This document shows positions 1 to 7,582 of a DNA stretch of 64,000 bases, piece after piece. The stretch is taken from contig NZ_CP113783.1 of assembly GCF_029542205.1 (NCBI RefSeq), positions 2,347,001 to 2,411,000 of the forward strand. Reading direction: 5' to 3'. A program made the translations under genes and the position numbers. A model generated the notes under the pieces. That model was not told the origin of the DNA and did no database searches. It saw only the letters and a program-made list of their open reading frames with translations. The DNA is from Pseudoxanthomonas sp. SE1 (GTDB lineage: Bacteria; Pseudomonadota; Gammaproteobacteria; Xanthomonadales; Xanthomonadaceae). Every line of letters starts with the position of its first letter. The stretch's first letter is position 1.

Positions 1-148
1 GGGCCTGGTGCCAGGCCAAGCGCCTGCCCACGCGTTCGATCAAGGGATTTCCTGAGGCCATGCCGGCCATGATCCGGGCCCGCTGCGGGCGCCGCAACCG
101 GGCGGCGGGTCGGCTACACTCGGGCGGCAAGGTCACCACGGGTAGTAC

Positions 149-1393
149 ATGCTTTCGATCCACAGTGCGCGGCGGCGGGGCCACAACGGCAAGATCGGGC
201 TGGCCATCGCCGGCGGCGGCCCCATCGGGGGCATGTACGAGCTGGGCGCACTGCGTGCCCTGGACGAAGCCCTCGACGGCCTGGACCTGACCCGGATGGA
301 CTGCTACGTCGGGGTCAGTTCCGGCGCCTTCCTAGCTGCCGGGCTGGCCAACCGGATGGGCACGGCCGAGATGTGCCGCATCTTCATCACCGGCACCAGC
401 GACGACGCCGAGTTCCGGCCCGAAACCTTCCTGCGCCCGAATGTCGGCGAGTACCTGCGCCGCGCGGCCAGCCTGCCCGGCCTGTATGCCGACTGGCTGT
501 CGCGACTGGTACGCAATCCCCGCCGCGCGACGCGCTGGTCGGACCTGTTCCTGCGCTTCGGCGGCCTGGTGCCCACCGGCATCTTCGACAACGAGGAAGT
601 CGAGCACTTCCTGCGCGACATCTTCAGCCGTCGCGGCCGCAGCAATGATTTCCGTACGCTCGATGCGGATCTCTTCGTGGTCGCGGTCGACCTCGACAGC
701 GGCGAGGCGGTGCGCTTCGGCGAGGAAGGCTGGGACGACATCCCGATCTCACGCGCCGTGCAGGCCAGTTCCGCCCTGCCCGGGCTGTATCCGCCGGTGG
801 AAATCGGTGGCCGCCATTTCCTCGACGGCGCCCTGCGCCGGACCATGCATGCGAGCACCGTGCTGGACCGCGGCATCGACCTGATGATCGGCATCAACCC
901 GCTGGTACCTTTCGACGCCAACCAGGCCACCCCGCAGGCCGACGAAGCCGAACAGGTAGGCCTGGCCAGCGGCGGCCTGCCGGCCGTGCTGTCGCAGACC
1001 CTGCGCACGCTGCTGCAATCGCGCATGCAGATCGGCATGGAGAAGTATCCGCATCGGTACCCGGATATCGACCAGCTGGTGTTCGAGCCCAATTCGGACG
1101 ACAGCGAGTTGTTCTTCACCAACCTCTTCAGCTTCTCCTCTCGCCACCGCGTCTGCCAACTGGCCTACCGCAACACGCTGGCCGACCTGCGCAAGCGCGC
1201 ACCGGTGCTCAAGCCCATGCTGGCCGCGCACGGCATCCGCTACAACGAGGACATCGTCAACGACCGCCACCGCTCCATCCTCGACGGGTTGGACGTGACG
1301 CCGCGCATGACCGAAACCACCGCCCGCCTGCGGCGCGCCCTGGACGACGTGGACCAGATCGTGTCGCGGCATCGCGCAGCCCATCGCGGCTGA
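149..1393 (+). CDS. Patatin-like phospholipase
   Basis: Predicted 414-residue serine lipid acyl hydrolase of the patatin family. The glycine-rich oxyanion segment AGGGPIGGMYELGAL lies near residues 21-35. The nucleophile elbow GVSSG has its serine at about residue 57, and the second dyad residue is in the LDGAL motif at about residue 226, so both catalytic residues are present. There is no signal peptide or transmembrane segment, which suggests a cytoplasmic or peripheral enzyme releasing fatty acids from phospholipid or storage lipid. The start at 149 has no strong ribosome binding site; a start a few codons downstream is possible. The next gene encodes a phasin, so a link to lipid granules is plausible but only inferred. 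The substrate cannot be predicted. Confidence 0.88.
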   Translation: MLSIHSARRRGHNGKIGLAIAGGGPIGGMYELGALRALDEALDGLDLTRMDCYVGVSSGAFLAAGLANRMGTAEMCRIFITGTSDDAEFRPETFLRPNVGEYLRRAASLPGLYADWLSRLVRNPRRATRWSDLFLRFGGLVPTGIFDNEEVEHFLRDIFSRRGRSNDFRTLDADLFVVAVDLDSGEAVRFGEEGWDDIPISRAVQASSALPGLYPPVEIGGRHFLDGALRRTMHASTVLDRGIDLMIGINPLVPFDANQATPQADEAEQVGLASGGLPAVLSQTLRTLLQSRMQIGMEKYPHRYPDIDQLVFEPNSDDSELFFTNLFSFSSRHRVCQLAYRNTLADLRKRAPVLKPMLAAHGIRYNEDIVNDRHRSILDGLDVTPRMTETTARLRRALDDVDQIVSRHRAAHRG

Positions 1394-1488
1394 TGCGCTC
1401 ACGGCCGCGTCACCGGCTGGTGTGAAAACTCTAGACAGCACGCCGATTCTGGAACGCAATCCCCCACCCCACTCCCTGATGGAACGCC

Positions 1489-2055
1489 ATGGCCACGCTG
1501 AAGAAATCCGCACGCAAGAAAACCGCTTCTGCATCCGCTTCCAAGAACGACAACCTGCAGGCCCAGGCCGAGCAGATGTCCAAGCGCCTGGGTGAATCCG
1601 CACAGCAGGTGTGGCTGGCTGGCGTGGGGGCTTTCGGGCGCGCGCAGGCCGAAGGCACCAAGTTGTTCGAAACCCTCGTGAAGGAAGGCCTGTCGCTGGA
1701 GCAGACCACGCGCAAGGTGGCGGGCGGCAAGGCCCAGGCCATGCGCGACGCGATGGAGACCACCGTCGGCCAGGCGCGCGAGCGCGCCTCGGATACCTGG
1801 GACCGCCTGGAGAAGGTGTTCGAAGAGCGCGTGCATCGCGCACTGCGCCGTCTCGAGGTGCCCAGCCGCGAGGATCTGTCCGCACTCATCGATCGTGTCG
1901 ACGCACTGAATGCGCAACTGCGCACGATGGGCGGTGCGCCGGCCGCCAAGCCGTCCCGTGCCAAGCGCAGCGCCAGGCCGGCCGTCAAAAAACCGGCGCC
2001 TGCCGCGAAGAAAACGCCCGCGAAACGTGCAGCGCGCAAGAAGGCTGCACCATAA
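1489..2055 (+). CDS. Phasin family protein (polyester or lipid granule-associated)
   Basis: The 188-residue protein has a phasin-type amphipathic helical core (about residues 20-145; VWLAGVGAFGRAQAEGTKLF is the characteristic opening). A C-terminal tail from about residue 150 is rich in Lys, Ala, Pro and Arg, like histone H1-type tails. Phasins coat polyhydroxyalkanoate or other lipid granules, and basic-tailed members can also bind DNA. A second smaller protein of the same type lies at 9095-9505. No PHA synthase is in the window. It is monocistronic and followed by a strong hairpin terminator. Confidence 0.8.
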   Translation: MATLKKSARKKTASASASKNDNLQAQAEQMSKRLGESAQQVWLAGVGAFGRAQAEGTKLFETLVKEGLSLEQTTRKVAGGKAQAMRDAMETTVGQARERASDTWDRLEKVFEERVHRALRRLEVPSREDLSALIDRVDALNAQLRTMGGAPAAKPSRAKRSARPAVKKPAPAAKKTPAKRAARKKAAP

Positions 2056-2134
2056 GGTTGCACGCGCATTTTCATGCGTATTTCTGAACAAAATTTTGTT
2101 GCGCGGCAACATCGAATGGCGTAACAATCATTCC

Positions 2135-2204
2135 AGCCCGCCAGTCCATCGAAGTTCGTTTGCTCCCCTCCCCTTACGGCTTCGGACTGGCGGGCTCTTC
2201 TTTG
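2135..2204 (+). terminator. Rho-independent-type terminator after the phasin gene
   Basis: A perfect 13-bp stem (AGCCCGCCAGTCC at 2135-2147 pairing with 2184-2196) encloses a 36-base loop and is followed by a T-rich run, cttcttt. The long loop is unusual, so this could also act as a 3' end processing structure. Confidence 0.6.
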
Positions 2205-2298
2205 CCCGCCGCCCGGCACTCGCCTGAGCCGACACAGACAGCCATGGGTACGGCCCGGTAGAATCGCGGGCCTAATAACAACAACGCACCCGCGACGC

Positions 2299-3249
2299 AT
2301 GTCCATTTGGCTCCTCGGTTTGGCGGTCACCCTTGTGACCGGTGCGGCAGCCACCGCCTACCTCTGGCTGGTGCGCCGCCCCAGCGACGAAATGTCCTAC
2401 GGGCTGCACGCCCTCTCGGGCCTGCGCTGGAGGGAGTTTTCCAAACTCGTCCTCGCCGCGATGGCGGGCCGTGGCCTGGTCGAAGCCGGCGCCGATCCCC
2501 AGGAGTCCCGCGAACCCCAGACCACCTTCCTGCTCGCGCGCGGCCAGGAGAAGTGGCTGCTCTCGTGCAAGCATGGTTCGGCCTACCGGATCGCCGCGGC
2601 CCCGGTACAGGAGCTAGCCGCCAGCATTCGCCTGGGCGCCGCCACCGGCGGCATCCTCGCCACCGAGGGCAAAGTGGAAAAGGAGGGCCGCGATGCGGCC
2701 CAGGGCAACAATATCGAGTTGCTCGACGGCCCTCGTCTGTGGCCGGAAGTCAGGCACCTGATCGAACCAAGCCTGCGCGAGCAGATCGTGACGTACGCAT
2801 CGGCGCGCGCCAAACGGCATATCGGCATCAGTTGGCTCGGCGCGGTGACGGTGGGTGCCCTTGCCATGGCGGGCTGGGCCGGCAGGCAATCGGCGGACAC
2901 ACGCGTCGATGTGCGGCCCGCAGCACCCGTGCCGGCGCGAACGGTCAGCGCACCTGCACCCGCGACGCCTGCGCCACAGGAAGCCTTCCGTGAACCGACG
3001 CAGGAAGAACTGGAAGCACAGATGCGCAGCGTGCTCCAGGCGCTGTCGAAAACCCCCGGCATCACCCGCGGCGTCTGGCAGACCAAGCTGACGCTGAGTA
3101 TCGATCGGGTGGGCAGTGAGAAGGACATCTGGCCGTCGATCTGCCTGGAGCTGGAGCGCTACCCGGCCCTGCGTGCCACCCGCGTGCAGCTCAACCCGCC
3201 GCCGGGCAGCAGCGAACCGGTGCGCTGGCGCCAGTGCAAGACGATGTGA
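2299..3249 (+). CDS. Membrane-anchored Mrr-like restriction endonuclease fold protein
   Basis: Predicted 316-residue protein with an N-terminal membrane segment (about residues 3-24). A Mrr_cat-like domain follows (about residues 40-155, opening with LRWREFSKLV and closing with LLDGPRLWPEV). A second membrane segment lies at about 175-194, followed by an Ala/Pro linker and a C-terminal domain of about 85 residues. Mrr-family nucleases use a D...(Q/E)xK core. Here the lysine lies in LLSCK (residues 87-91) with serine where Q or E is usual, so catalysis may be weakened or lost. Relatives are commonly annotated as restriction endonuclease, but the membrane anchoring and absence of a methylase partner argue against classic restriction. 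The role is unknown. Confidence 0.65.
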   Translation: MSIWLLGLAVTLVTGAAATAYLWLVRRPSDEMSYGLHALSGLRWREFSKLVLAAMAGRGLVEAGADPQESREPQTTFLLARGQEKWLLSCKHGSAYRIAAAPVQELAASIRLGAATGGILATEGKVEKEGRDAAQGNNIELLDGPRLWPEVRHLIEPSLREQIVTYASARAKRHIGISWLGAVTVGALAMAGWAGRQSADTRVDVRPAAPVPARTVSAPAPATPAPQEAFREPTQEELEAQMRSVLQALSKTPGITRGVWQTKLTLSIDRVGSEKDIWPSICLELERYPALRATRVQLNPPPGSSEPVRWRQCKTM

Positions 3250-3330
3250 GGCCGCCGCGACACTTCGTCGCTGGTCGCCTTGGCGTCGCTGCAGGATGAT
3301 GCTGCCGCCATCGACACGCCTTCCGATCCG

Positions 3331-3753
3331 ATGAACGATCCCGCCGCTCCCACGCCCTACGACCGCATCGGCGGCGAAGCCGGCCTGCGCCGGATGACGC
3401 AGCGCATGTATGCGCTGATGGACACGTTGCCGGAAGCCGCCGCGGTGCGCGCGCAGCACCCGGCCTCACTCGACGGCAGCGAACAGAAGCTATTCGAGTT
3501 CCTGAGCGGCTGGCTCGGCGGCCCGCCGCTGTTCACGCAGAAGCACGGCGCCCCGATGCTGCGCGCCCGCCACCTGCCCTTCCGGATCGGCATGGAGGAA
3601 GCCAGCGGCTGGCTGGCCTGCTTCCATGGCGCGATGACCGAAACGGTCGAAGACGTCGAACTGCGCGAGTTCCTGTGGTCGCGCATCGAGCCGCTGGCGC
3701 TGCATATGCGGAACATGCAGGCGGTGCCGTTGCGGTGGGCGGACGAAGGCTAA
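3331..3753 (+). CDS. Group II truncated haemoglobin
   Basis: A 140-residue 2-on-2 globin. It has the group II opening YDRIGGEAGLRRM, then LFEFLSGWLGGPPLFTQKHG containing the distal-side region, and LRARHLPFRIG with the proximal haem-ligand histidine in ARHLPF. The Trp in EASGWLACF is also typical. Such proteins bind oxygen and are linked to oxidative or nitrosative stress and oxygen supply. The ATG at 3331 places the protein at normal family length; an upstream in-frame ATG at 3280 would add 17 low-similarity residues and is less likely. It is single-gene, with a stem-loop downstream. Confidence 0.88.
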   Translation: MNDPAAPTPYDRIGGEAGLRRMTQRMYALMDTLPEAAAVRAQHPASLDGSEQKLFEFLSGWLGGPPLFTQKHGAPMLRARHLPFRIGMEEASGWLACFHGAMTETVEDVELREFLWSRIEPLALHMRNMQAVPLRWADEG

Positions 3754-3803
3754 AGTCTCCTGTCCCGGCAACGTCATCGCTTACATGCAAATGACGTAAT
3801 CGT

Positions 3804-3829
3804 CCGGGTCGAGCGCTGTCTCGACCCGG
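3804..3829. terminator. Stem-loop downstream of the haemoglobin gene
   Basis: A perfect 10-bp stem (ccgggtcgag at 3804-3813 against 3820-3829) closes a 6-base loop. It has no T-run, and lies between the haemoglobin gene and the end of the minus-strand transcription unit, so it may terminate either. Apart from this hairpin and the small ORF at 3916-4059, I see nothing in 3754-4077. Confidence 0.45.
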
Positions 3830-3915
3830 AGAATCGCCAAAGCATCCGACCAAAGTTCGTCCCCCGGTTCCCTGCGATCTCCTGCGGTGAATCGCTCCGG
3901 CGGGCCATAGGCCGA

Positions 3916-4059
3916 TCACCAGTCACCATCGACGCAAGCGGCGAATCCGGATTGCAGGCAGGGAACTCCTGTGCAGCCTGCCCTGTAAGCGTCAGGCAGC
4001 GCCAACGCACGCGTCGCCAGTTCGCGAAAGCGTGCGGACTGCTGCGGACTCAACACCAT
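3916..4059 (-). CDS. Possible 47-residue small protein, in frame behind the preceding gene's stop
   Basis: After the TAA of the gene ending at 4078, the same reading frame continues open for 53 codons to a TGA at 3916-3918, with an ATG at 4059. The peptide begins MVLSPQQSARFRELATRA and contains three cysteines (in GCTG, VPCL and AACV). Composition and codon use look like a real coding region of this genome, but no Shine-Dalgarno sequence precedes the ATG. It could be a separate tiny gene, the detached C-terminus of the upstream protein after a nonsense mutation, or chance. Confidence 0.35.
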   Translation of the reverse strand: MVLSPQQSARFRELATRALALPDAYRAGCTGVPCLQSGFAACVDGDW

Positions 4060-4077
4060 GTCGATATCACGATGGAA

Positions 4078-4425
4078 TTAGCCCTTCCAACGATACCCGG
4101 CGCCTTTCGACGGCCTCAGCCTTGCCTCGCCACCGTCCTTCGACGATCTCGCGTGGATGACGGTCTCCGAGGAGCATGCACCACCGGCTAGGACAACAAC
4201 CCACTCCTGCGCACCGCACGACATGGCCCGCTGGGGTATCAACTTGCCTTCCAGGTACGCATCGATTTCGTACCGCGCGGCGGCACGCGCACCCTCAGCG
4301 GTCCACGCGGCTAGCCAAGCATCGCGCTCGCCCAAGACGCGGGATAACAGCAACCACATGCCGACCCCGATGCCCACCAGGAGCACGCAGCCCAGCCCGA
4401 GCGTCCTAGCCCAGGAGATCCGCAT
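4078..4425 (-). CDS. Small membrane-anchored protein of unknown function
   Basis: A 115-residue protein with one N-terminal membrane helix (about residues 7-28, LGLGCVLLVGIGVGMWLLL) and a soluble remainder with two cysteines (in MSCGAQ and GACSS). It starts 6 bases after the stop of the fatty acyl-CoA reductase gene on the same strand, so it is almost certainly co-transcribed with it. I do not recognise the family. The frame stays open beyond its stop codon (see the small ORF at 3916-4059). Confidence 0.6.
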   Translation of the reverse strand: MRISWARTLGLGCVLLVGIGVGMWLLLSRVLGERDAWLAAWTAEGARAAARYEIDAYLEGKLIPQRAMSCGAQEWVVVLAGGACSSETVIHARSSKDGGEARLRPSKGAGYRWKG

Positions 4426-4431
4426 CGACGC

Positions 4432-6420
4432 CTACCAGTGCACGCCCCGCATCAACGAAGCAAACGCAATCTGCTCCTGGCTGGGTGCGGCTTCCTTCAA
4501 CGCCTTGCGATCGCCCTTGGCGGCGGCCGAATCCGGGAACAGCTCGAACGCGGTGTTCATCACCACCTCGTAGGCCTTCGGGGCCACCGCATTGACCAGC
4601 GCGGCGAAGATGCCCAGGCGCGTGGCGATGCGGCTTGGCTTCTCGATGATGGCCTTGACCAGCAGGTCGGCCGCCTCCTCCGGCGACAGCGTCGGCACGC
4701 TGTCGTACATCTTGGTGGGCGCGATCATCGGCGTCTTCACCAGCGGCATGTTGATGGTGGTGAAGCTGATGCCCTTGCCCGACAACTCGCCCTGCGCGCA
4801 GCGGCTGAATGCATCCAGCGCCGCCTTCGATGCGACGTAGGCCGAAAAACGCGGTGAATTGGCCAGCACGCCGATCGAGCTGATGTTGATGATGTGGCCC
4901 TTGCGGCGCTCGGTCATCTTCGGCAGGAAGCCCATGATCAGGCGGATGCTGCCGAAGTAGTTCAGCTGCATCGTGCGCTCGAAATCGTGGAAGCGGTCGT
5001 AGCTGGCCTCGATGGAGCGGCGGATCGAGCGGCCGGCATTGTTGATCAGGATGTCGACATGCCCGTGCTCGTCCAGCACCGTCTTCACCAGGCGGTCGCA
5101 GTCGGCCATGTCGGCCAGGTCGGCGGTATAGGCGAACACCTTGCCGCCCGCCTTCTTCATGTCGTCGCGGGCCTTGAACAGTTCCTCCTCGCCACGCGCC
5201 ACGATGATCGTGGTGGCGCCGGCCTCCGCCACGCGTTGCGCCGTCGACAGGCCGATGCCGGACGAGCCGCCGGTGATGACCACCACCTTGTTGCGCACCT
5301 TGCCCTTCAGCGAGCGGTCGATGAACAGGTCCGGATCGAGGTGGCGCTCCCAGTAATCCCACAGGCGCCACGCGTAGTCGTCCAGGCGCGGCACGGCGAT
5401 GCCGCTGCCCTTCAGTGCCCGCTCGGTCTCGCGGCTGTCGAAGCGCGTCGGATAGGTGATGAACTTCAACACTTCCTTCGGGATCTTGAAGTCGCGCAGC
5501 AGCATGCCGATGAAGCGCCGCACCGGCGGCAGGTTGCCCACCGCCATGCGGATGCTGCCCGGCACGAAGGCGAACATGCGCGCATCGATCCGCATGGTCA
5601 TTTCCGGCGCGTGGCCGGCCCGGCAGAACGTATTGAGCACTTCGCCCACGCGCATCGGCTCGGGATCGGTCAGGTGGAAGGTATGGCCATCCAGCTTGGG
5701 CTTGTGCGCGATGTGGTCCATCGCGTCAGCGACGAAGTCCACCGGCACGATGTTGATGCGCCCGCCTTCGATGCCCAGCACCGGCACCCACTGCGGGAGC
5801 AGCTCGCGCAGCTTCTTGATCAGGGTGAAGAAGTAGTACGGGCCGTCGATCTTGTCGATCTCGCCGGTCTTCGAATGGCCCACCACCATGCCCGGACGGT
5901 AGATGCGCCACTTGATGCGCTTCTCGTTGCGCACCAGCCCCTCGGATTCGTGCTTGGTGCGCAGGTAGGGATCATCCAGTCCTTCGGCTTCCTCGAACAT
6001 GTCCTCGCGGAAGATGCCCGGATAAAGCCCGGCGGCTGCGATGGAACTGGTGTGGTGGAAGCAGCCGGCCTTCAAGGCGGCGGCCAGGTCGAGCGCATGC
6101 TGGGTGCCGTCGATGTTGGCGGCCTGTTGCGCTTCGCGGGTCGCGGTCAGGTCATAGATCGCTGCCAGGTGGAAGAAATGCTTCACCTTGCCGGTCAGTG
6201 CACGCAACTGCGCGGGTGTCAGGCCGCACTTGGGCTTGGTCATGTCGCCGTGCACCACGGACACGCGCTTCATGTCCCAGCCGGCCTTCTTCGCGATGGC
6301 GTCGAACTTCTTCTGCGAGTCCTTGCGGACCAGCACGTGGACCGTCCCGCTGCGCTTGAGGAGATTGCCGACCAGGTAACGGCCAATGAATCCTGTGGCG
6401 CCCGTGACGAAATAGCTCAT
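4432..6420 (-). CDS. Alcohol-forming fatty acyl-CoA reductase (two-domain SDR)
   Basis: A 662-residue protein made of two short-chain dehydrogenase modules. The N-terminal extended SDR carries the NADPH motif TGATGFIG (residues 6-13) and the active-site segment YLRTKHESE. The C-terminal classical SDR carries GGSSGIG near residue 385 and YVASK near 528. From memory, the whole architecture, length and many segments (HHTSSIAAAGLYPGIFRED, GPYYFFTLIKKLR, TTINMPLVKTPMIAPTKMYD) match the Marinobacter enzyme Maqu_2220, which reduces acyl-CoA through the aldehyde to fatty alcohol in one polypeptide. The ATG at 6420 starts directly at the Rossmann strand; the longer open frame to 6570 would run through the promoter region. 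Divergent from an acyl-CoA-binding protein gene, which fits an acyl-CoA substrate. Product use (wax ester or other) is not visible here. Confidence 0.85.
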   Translation of the reverse strand: MSYFVTGATGFIGRYLVGNLLKRSGTVHVLVRKDSQKKFDAIAKKAGWDMKRVSVVHGDMTKPKCGLTPAQLRALTGKVKHFFHLAAIYDLTATREAQQAANIDGTQHALDLAAALKAGCFHHTSSIAAAGLYPGIFREDMFEEAEGLDDPYLRTKHESEGLVRNEKRIKWRIYRPGMVVGHSKTGEIDKIDGPYYFFTLIKKLRELLPQWVPVLGIEGGRINIVPVDFVADAMDHIAHKPKLDGHTFHLTDPEPMRVGEVLNTFCRAGHAPEMTMRIDARMFAFVPGSIRMAVGNLPPVRRFIGMLLRDFKIPKEVLKFITYPTRFDSRETERALKGSGIAVPRLDDYAWRLWDYWERHLDPDLFIDRSLKGKVRNKVVVITGGSSGIGLSTAQRVAEAGATTIIVARGEEELFKARDDMKKAGGKVFAYTADLADMADCDRLVKTVLDEHGHVDILINNAGRSIRRSIEASYDRFHDFERTMQLNYFGSIRLIMGFLPKMTERRKGHIINISSIGVLANSPRFSAYVASKAALDAFSRCAQGELSGKGISFTTINMPLVKTPMIAPTKMYDSVPTLSPEEAADLLVKAIIEKPSRIATRLGIFAALVNAVAPKAYEVVMNTAFELFPDSAAAKGDRKALKEAAPSQEQIAFASLMRGVHW

Positions 6421-6516
6421 GACGACCCCTATCCTCGAGTTGTATGGGCGAGCCCCTCCGACTGCCCTGCGGCCTAACTTGCCAGAGCCGCCCAGATTCG
6501 ACAATCCCGTCACGCA

Positions 6517-6545
6517 TTGACCGCTTCCACCACCCGTGGTGTGAT
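6517..6545 (+). promoter_or_regulatory. Predicted sigma-70 promoter with internal palindromic operator, upstream of the acyl-CoA-binding protein gene
   Basis: TTGACC (6517-6522) and TGTGAT (6540-6545) are separated by 17 bases. A 6+2+6 palindrome CACCACCCGTGGTG (6528-6541) sits between them, the usual place for a repressor site. The TetR gene two steps downstream is the natural candidate regulator. The intergenic region also serves the divergent reductase gene. Confidence 0.5.
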
Positions 6546-6572
6546 GGCCTGGATCACTGGGAGGGATCATCC

Positions 6573-6830
6573 ATGGCAGACCTCAAGAGCGCGTTCGACC
6601 AGGCATCCAAGGACATCCAGACGCTGTCCGAGCGCCCGGACAACGACACGTTGCTGCGGCTTTACGGCCTTTACAAACAAGGCGCGGAAGGTGATGTGAA
6701 GGGTGACAAGCCGGGTTTCTTCGACTTCGTCGGCACCGCCAAGTACGAAGCCTGGGCCAAGCTCAAGGGCACGGCGCAGGAGGACGCACAGAAGAAGTAC
6801 GTGGACCTGGTGAAGAAGCTGCTGGCCTGA
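6573..6830 (+). CDS. Acyl-CoA-binding protein
   Basis: An 85-residue four-helix acyl-CoA-binding protein. Family marks are the N-terminal FDQASKDIQTL, the central LLRLYGLYKQG and the KYEAW segment that lines the CoA site, ending in KKYVDLVKKL. It shuttles and buffers long-chain acyl-CoA in the cytoplasm. A ggag ribosome binding site lies just before the ATG at 6573. Acyl-CoA-binding proteins are common in eukaryotes and patchy in bacteria. Here it faces a fatty acyl-CoA reductase and is followed 8 bases later by a TetR regulator, which suggests a small acyl-CoA module. Confidence 0.9.
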   Translation: MADLKSAFDQASKDIQTLSERPDNDTLLRLYGLYKQGAEGDVKGDKPGFFDFVGTAKYEAWAKLKGTAQEDAQKKYVDLVKKLLA

Positions 6831-6838
6831 AGCCCGAC

Positions 6839-7465
6839 GTGGCGCGCGATACCCGCCAGCGCATCCTCGACGCCGCCCTCGCGATGTTCAACACGCAGGG
6901 CGAGCCGCATGTAACCACCAACCACATCGCCGACGAGCTGGAGATCAGCCCGGGCAATCTGTACTACCACTTCCGCAACAAGGACGACATCATCGAACAG
7001 CTCTTCGCGCGGTACGAAGAGCGGATGGACGCTGCGCTGACGCCTCCCACCGACCGGCTGCCGGGGCTGGAGGACATCTGGCTGCAGTTGCACCTCGTGT
7101 TCGAGTGCATCTGGGACTACCGCTTCCTGTATCGGGACCTGGTGGAGATCCTGAGCCGCAACCGGCGGCTGCGCATGCGCTTCGCCCGCATCCTCAAGCG
7201 CGCCGACGACAGCGCCCACGCGGTGATGCGCGGCATGGGCCAGGCCGGCGTGATGCGGGCGTCGGCGGCGGAACTGGCCGCCACCGCCACCAACGTGCTG
7301 GTCATCTCCACCTTCTGGCTGAACTACGCGTCGACGCGTGGCGAGAAGGACGAACAGGCCGCCATCCGCCAGGGCATCGTGCAGGTGATGATGCTGGTGG
7401 CACCGTTCCTGCGCGACGCGGAACGTGTGCACCTGAACACGCTGACGCAGGCCTATACGAACTAG
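6839..7465 (+). CDS. TetR/AcrR family transcriptional regulator
   Basis: A 208-residue repressor-type protein. The N-terminal helix-turn-helix covers about residues 4-50 (RQRILDAALAMF ... GNLYYHFRNKDDI), and the rest is a helical ligand-binding and dimer domain. GTG start at 6839, 8 bases after the acyl-CoA-binding protein stop, so the two are co-transcribed. By position it probably controls the divergent reductase and acyl-CoA-binding genes, perhaps sensing acyl-CoA. The ligand is inferred, not seen. Confidence 0.85.
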   Translation: MARDTRQRILDAALAMFNTQGEPHVTTNHIADELEISPGNLYYHFRNKDDIIEQLFARYEERMDAALTPPTDRLPGLEDIWLQLHLVFECIWDYRFLYRDLVEILSRNRRLRMRFARILKRADDSAHAVMRGMGQAGVMRASAAELAATATNVLVISTFWLNYASTRGEKDEQAAIRQGIVQVMMLVAPFLRDAERVHLNTLTQAYTN

Positions 7466-7475
7466 CGTGCTTGCC

Positions 7476-7560
7476 TGCAGGAGGGGCTTCAGCCCCGACG
7501 CTGTGCAGTCGGATCAACGAGGACCGTAGGAAAGGCGTCGGGGCTGAAGCCCCTCCTACC
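7476..7560. repeat. Palindromic intergenic repeat pair (REPIN-like)
   Basis: Two 26-base arms (7476-7501 and 7535-7560) form an inverted repeat with only the outer bases mismatched, around a 33-base spacer. The arm contains GGAGGGGCTTCAGCCCC, itself palindromic. It lies between the convergent TetR and WYL genes and probably doubles as a transcription stop. It belongs to the same general class as the repeats at 29516, 50866 and 54003. Confidence 0.8.
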
Positions 7561-7582
7561 ATTGCGTCGGCGAAGCCGGGAA

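Noticed and set aside
1..148. Possible 3' end of a gene entering from the left edge
   Set aside because: One frame is open from base 1 to past 148 and another ends at base 54, but neither gives a recognisable peptide, so no partial gene is claimed.
3774..4010. 78-codon minus-strand frame in the gap after the haemoglobin gene
   Set aside because: It crosses the stem-loop at 3804-3829 and has antisense-like composition; the alternative frame at 3916-4059 is more convincing.
4894..6477. 527-codon plus-strand frame opposite the fatty acyl-CoA reductase
   Set aside because: The minus strand has both SDR motifs and full-length family agreement; the plus frame is His/Ala/Arg-rich antisense noise.
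6421..6570. N-terminal extension of the reductase by 50 codons
   Set aside because: The extension has no similarity to the family and covers the promoter and palindrome of the divergent gene; the ATG at 6420 begins at the Rossmann fold.
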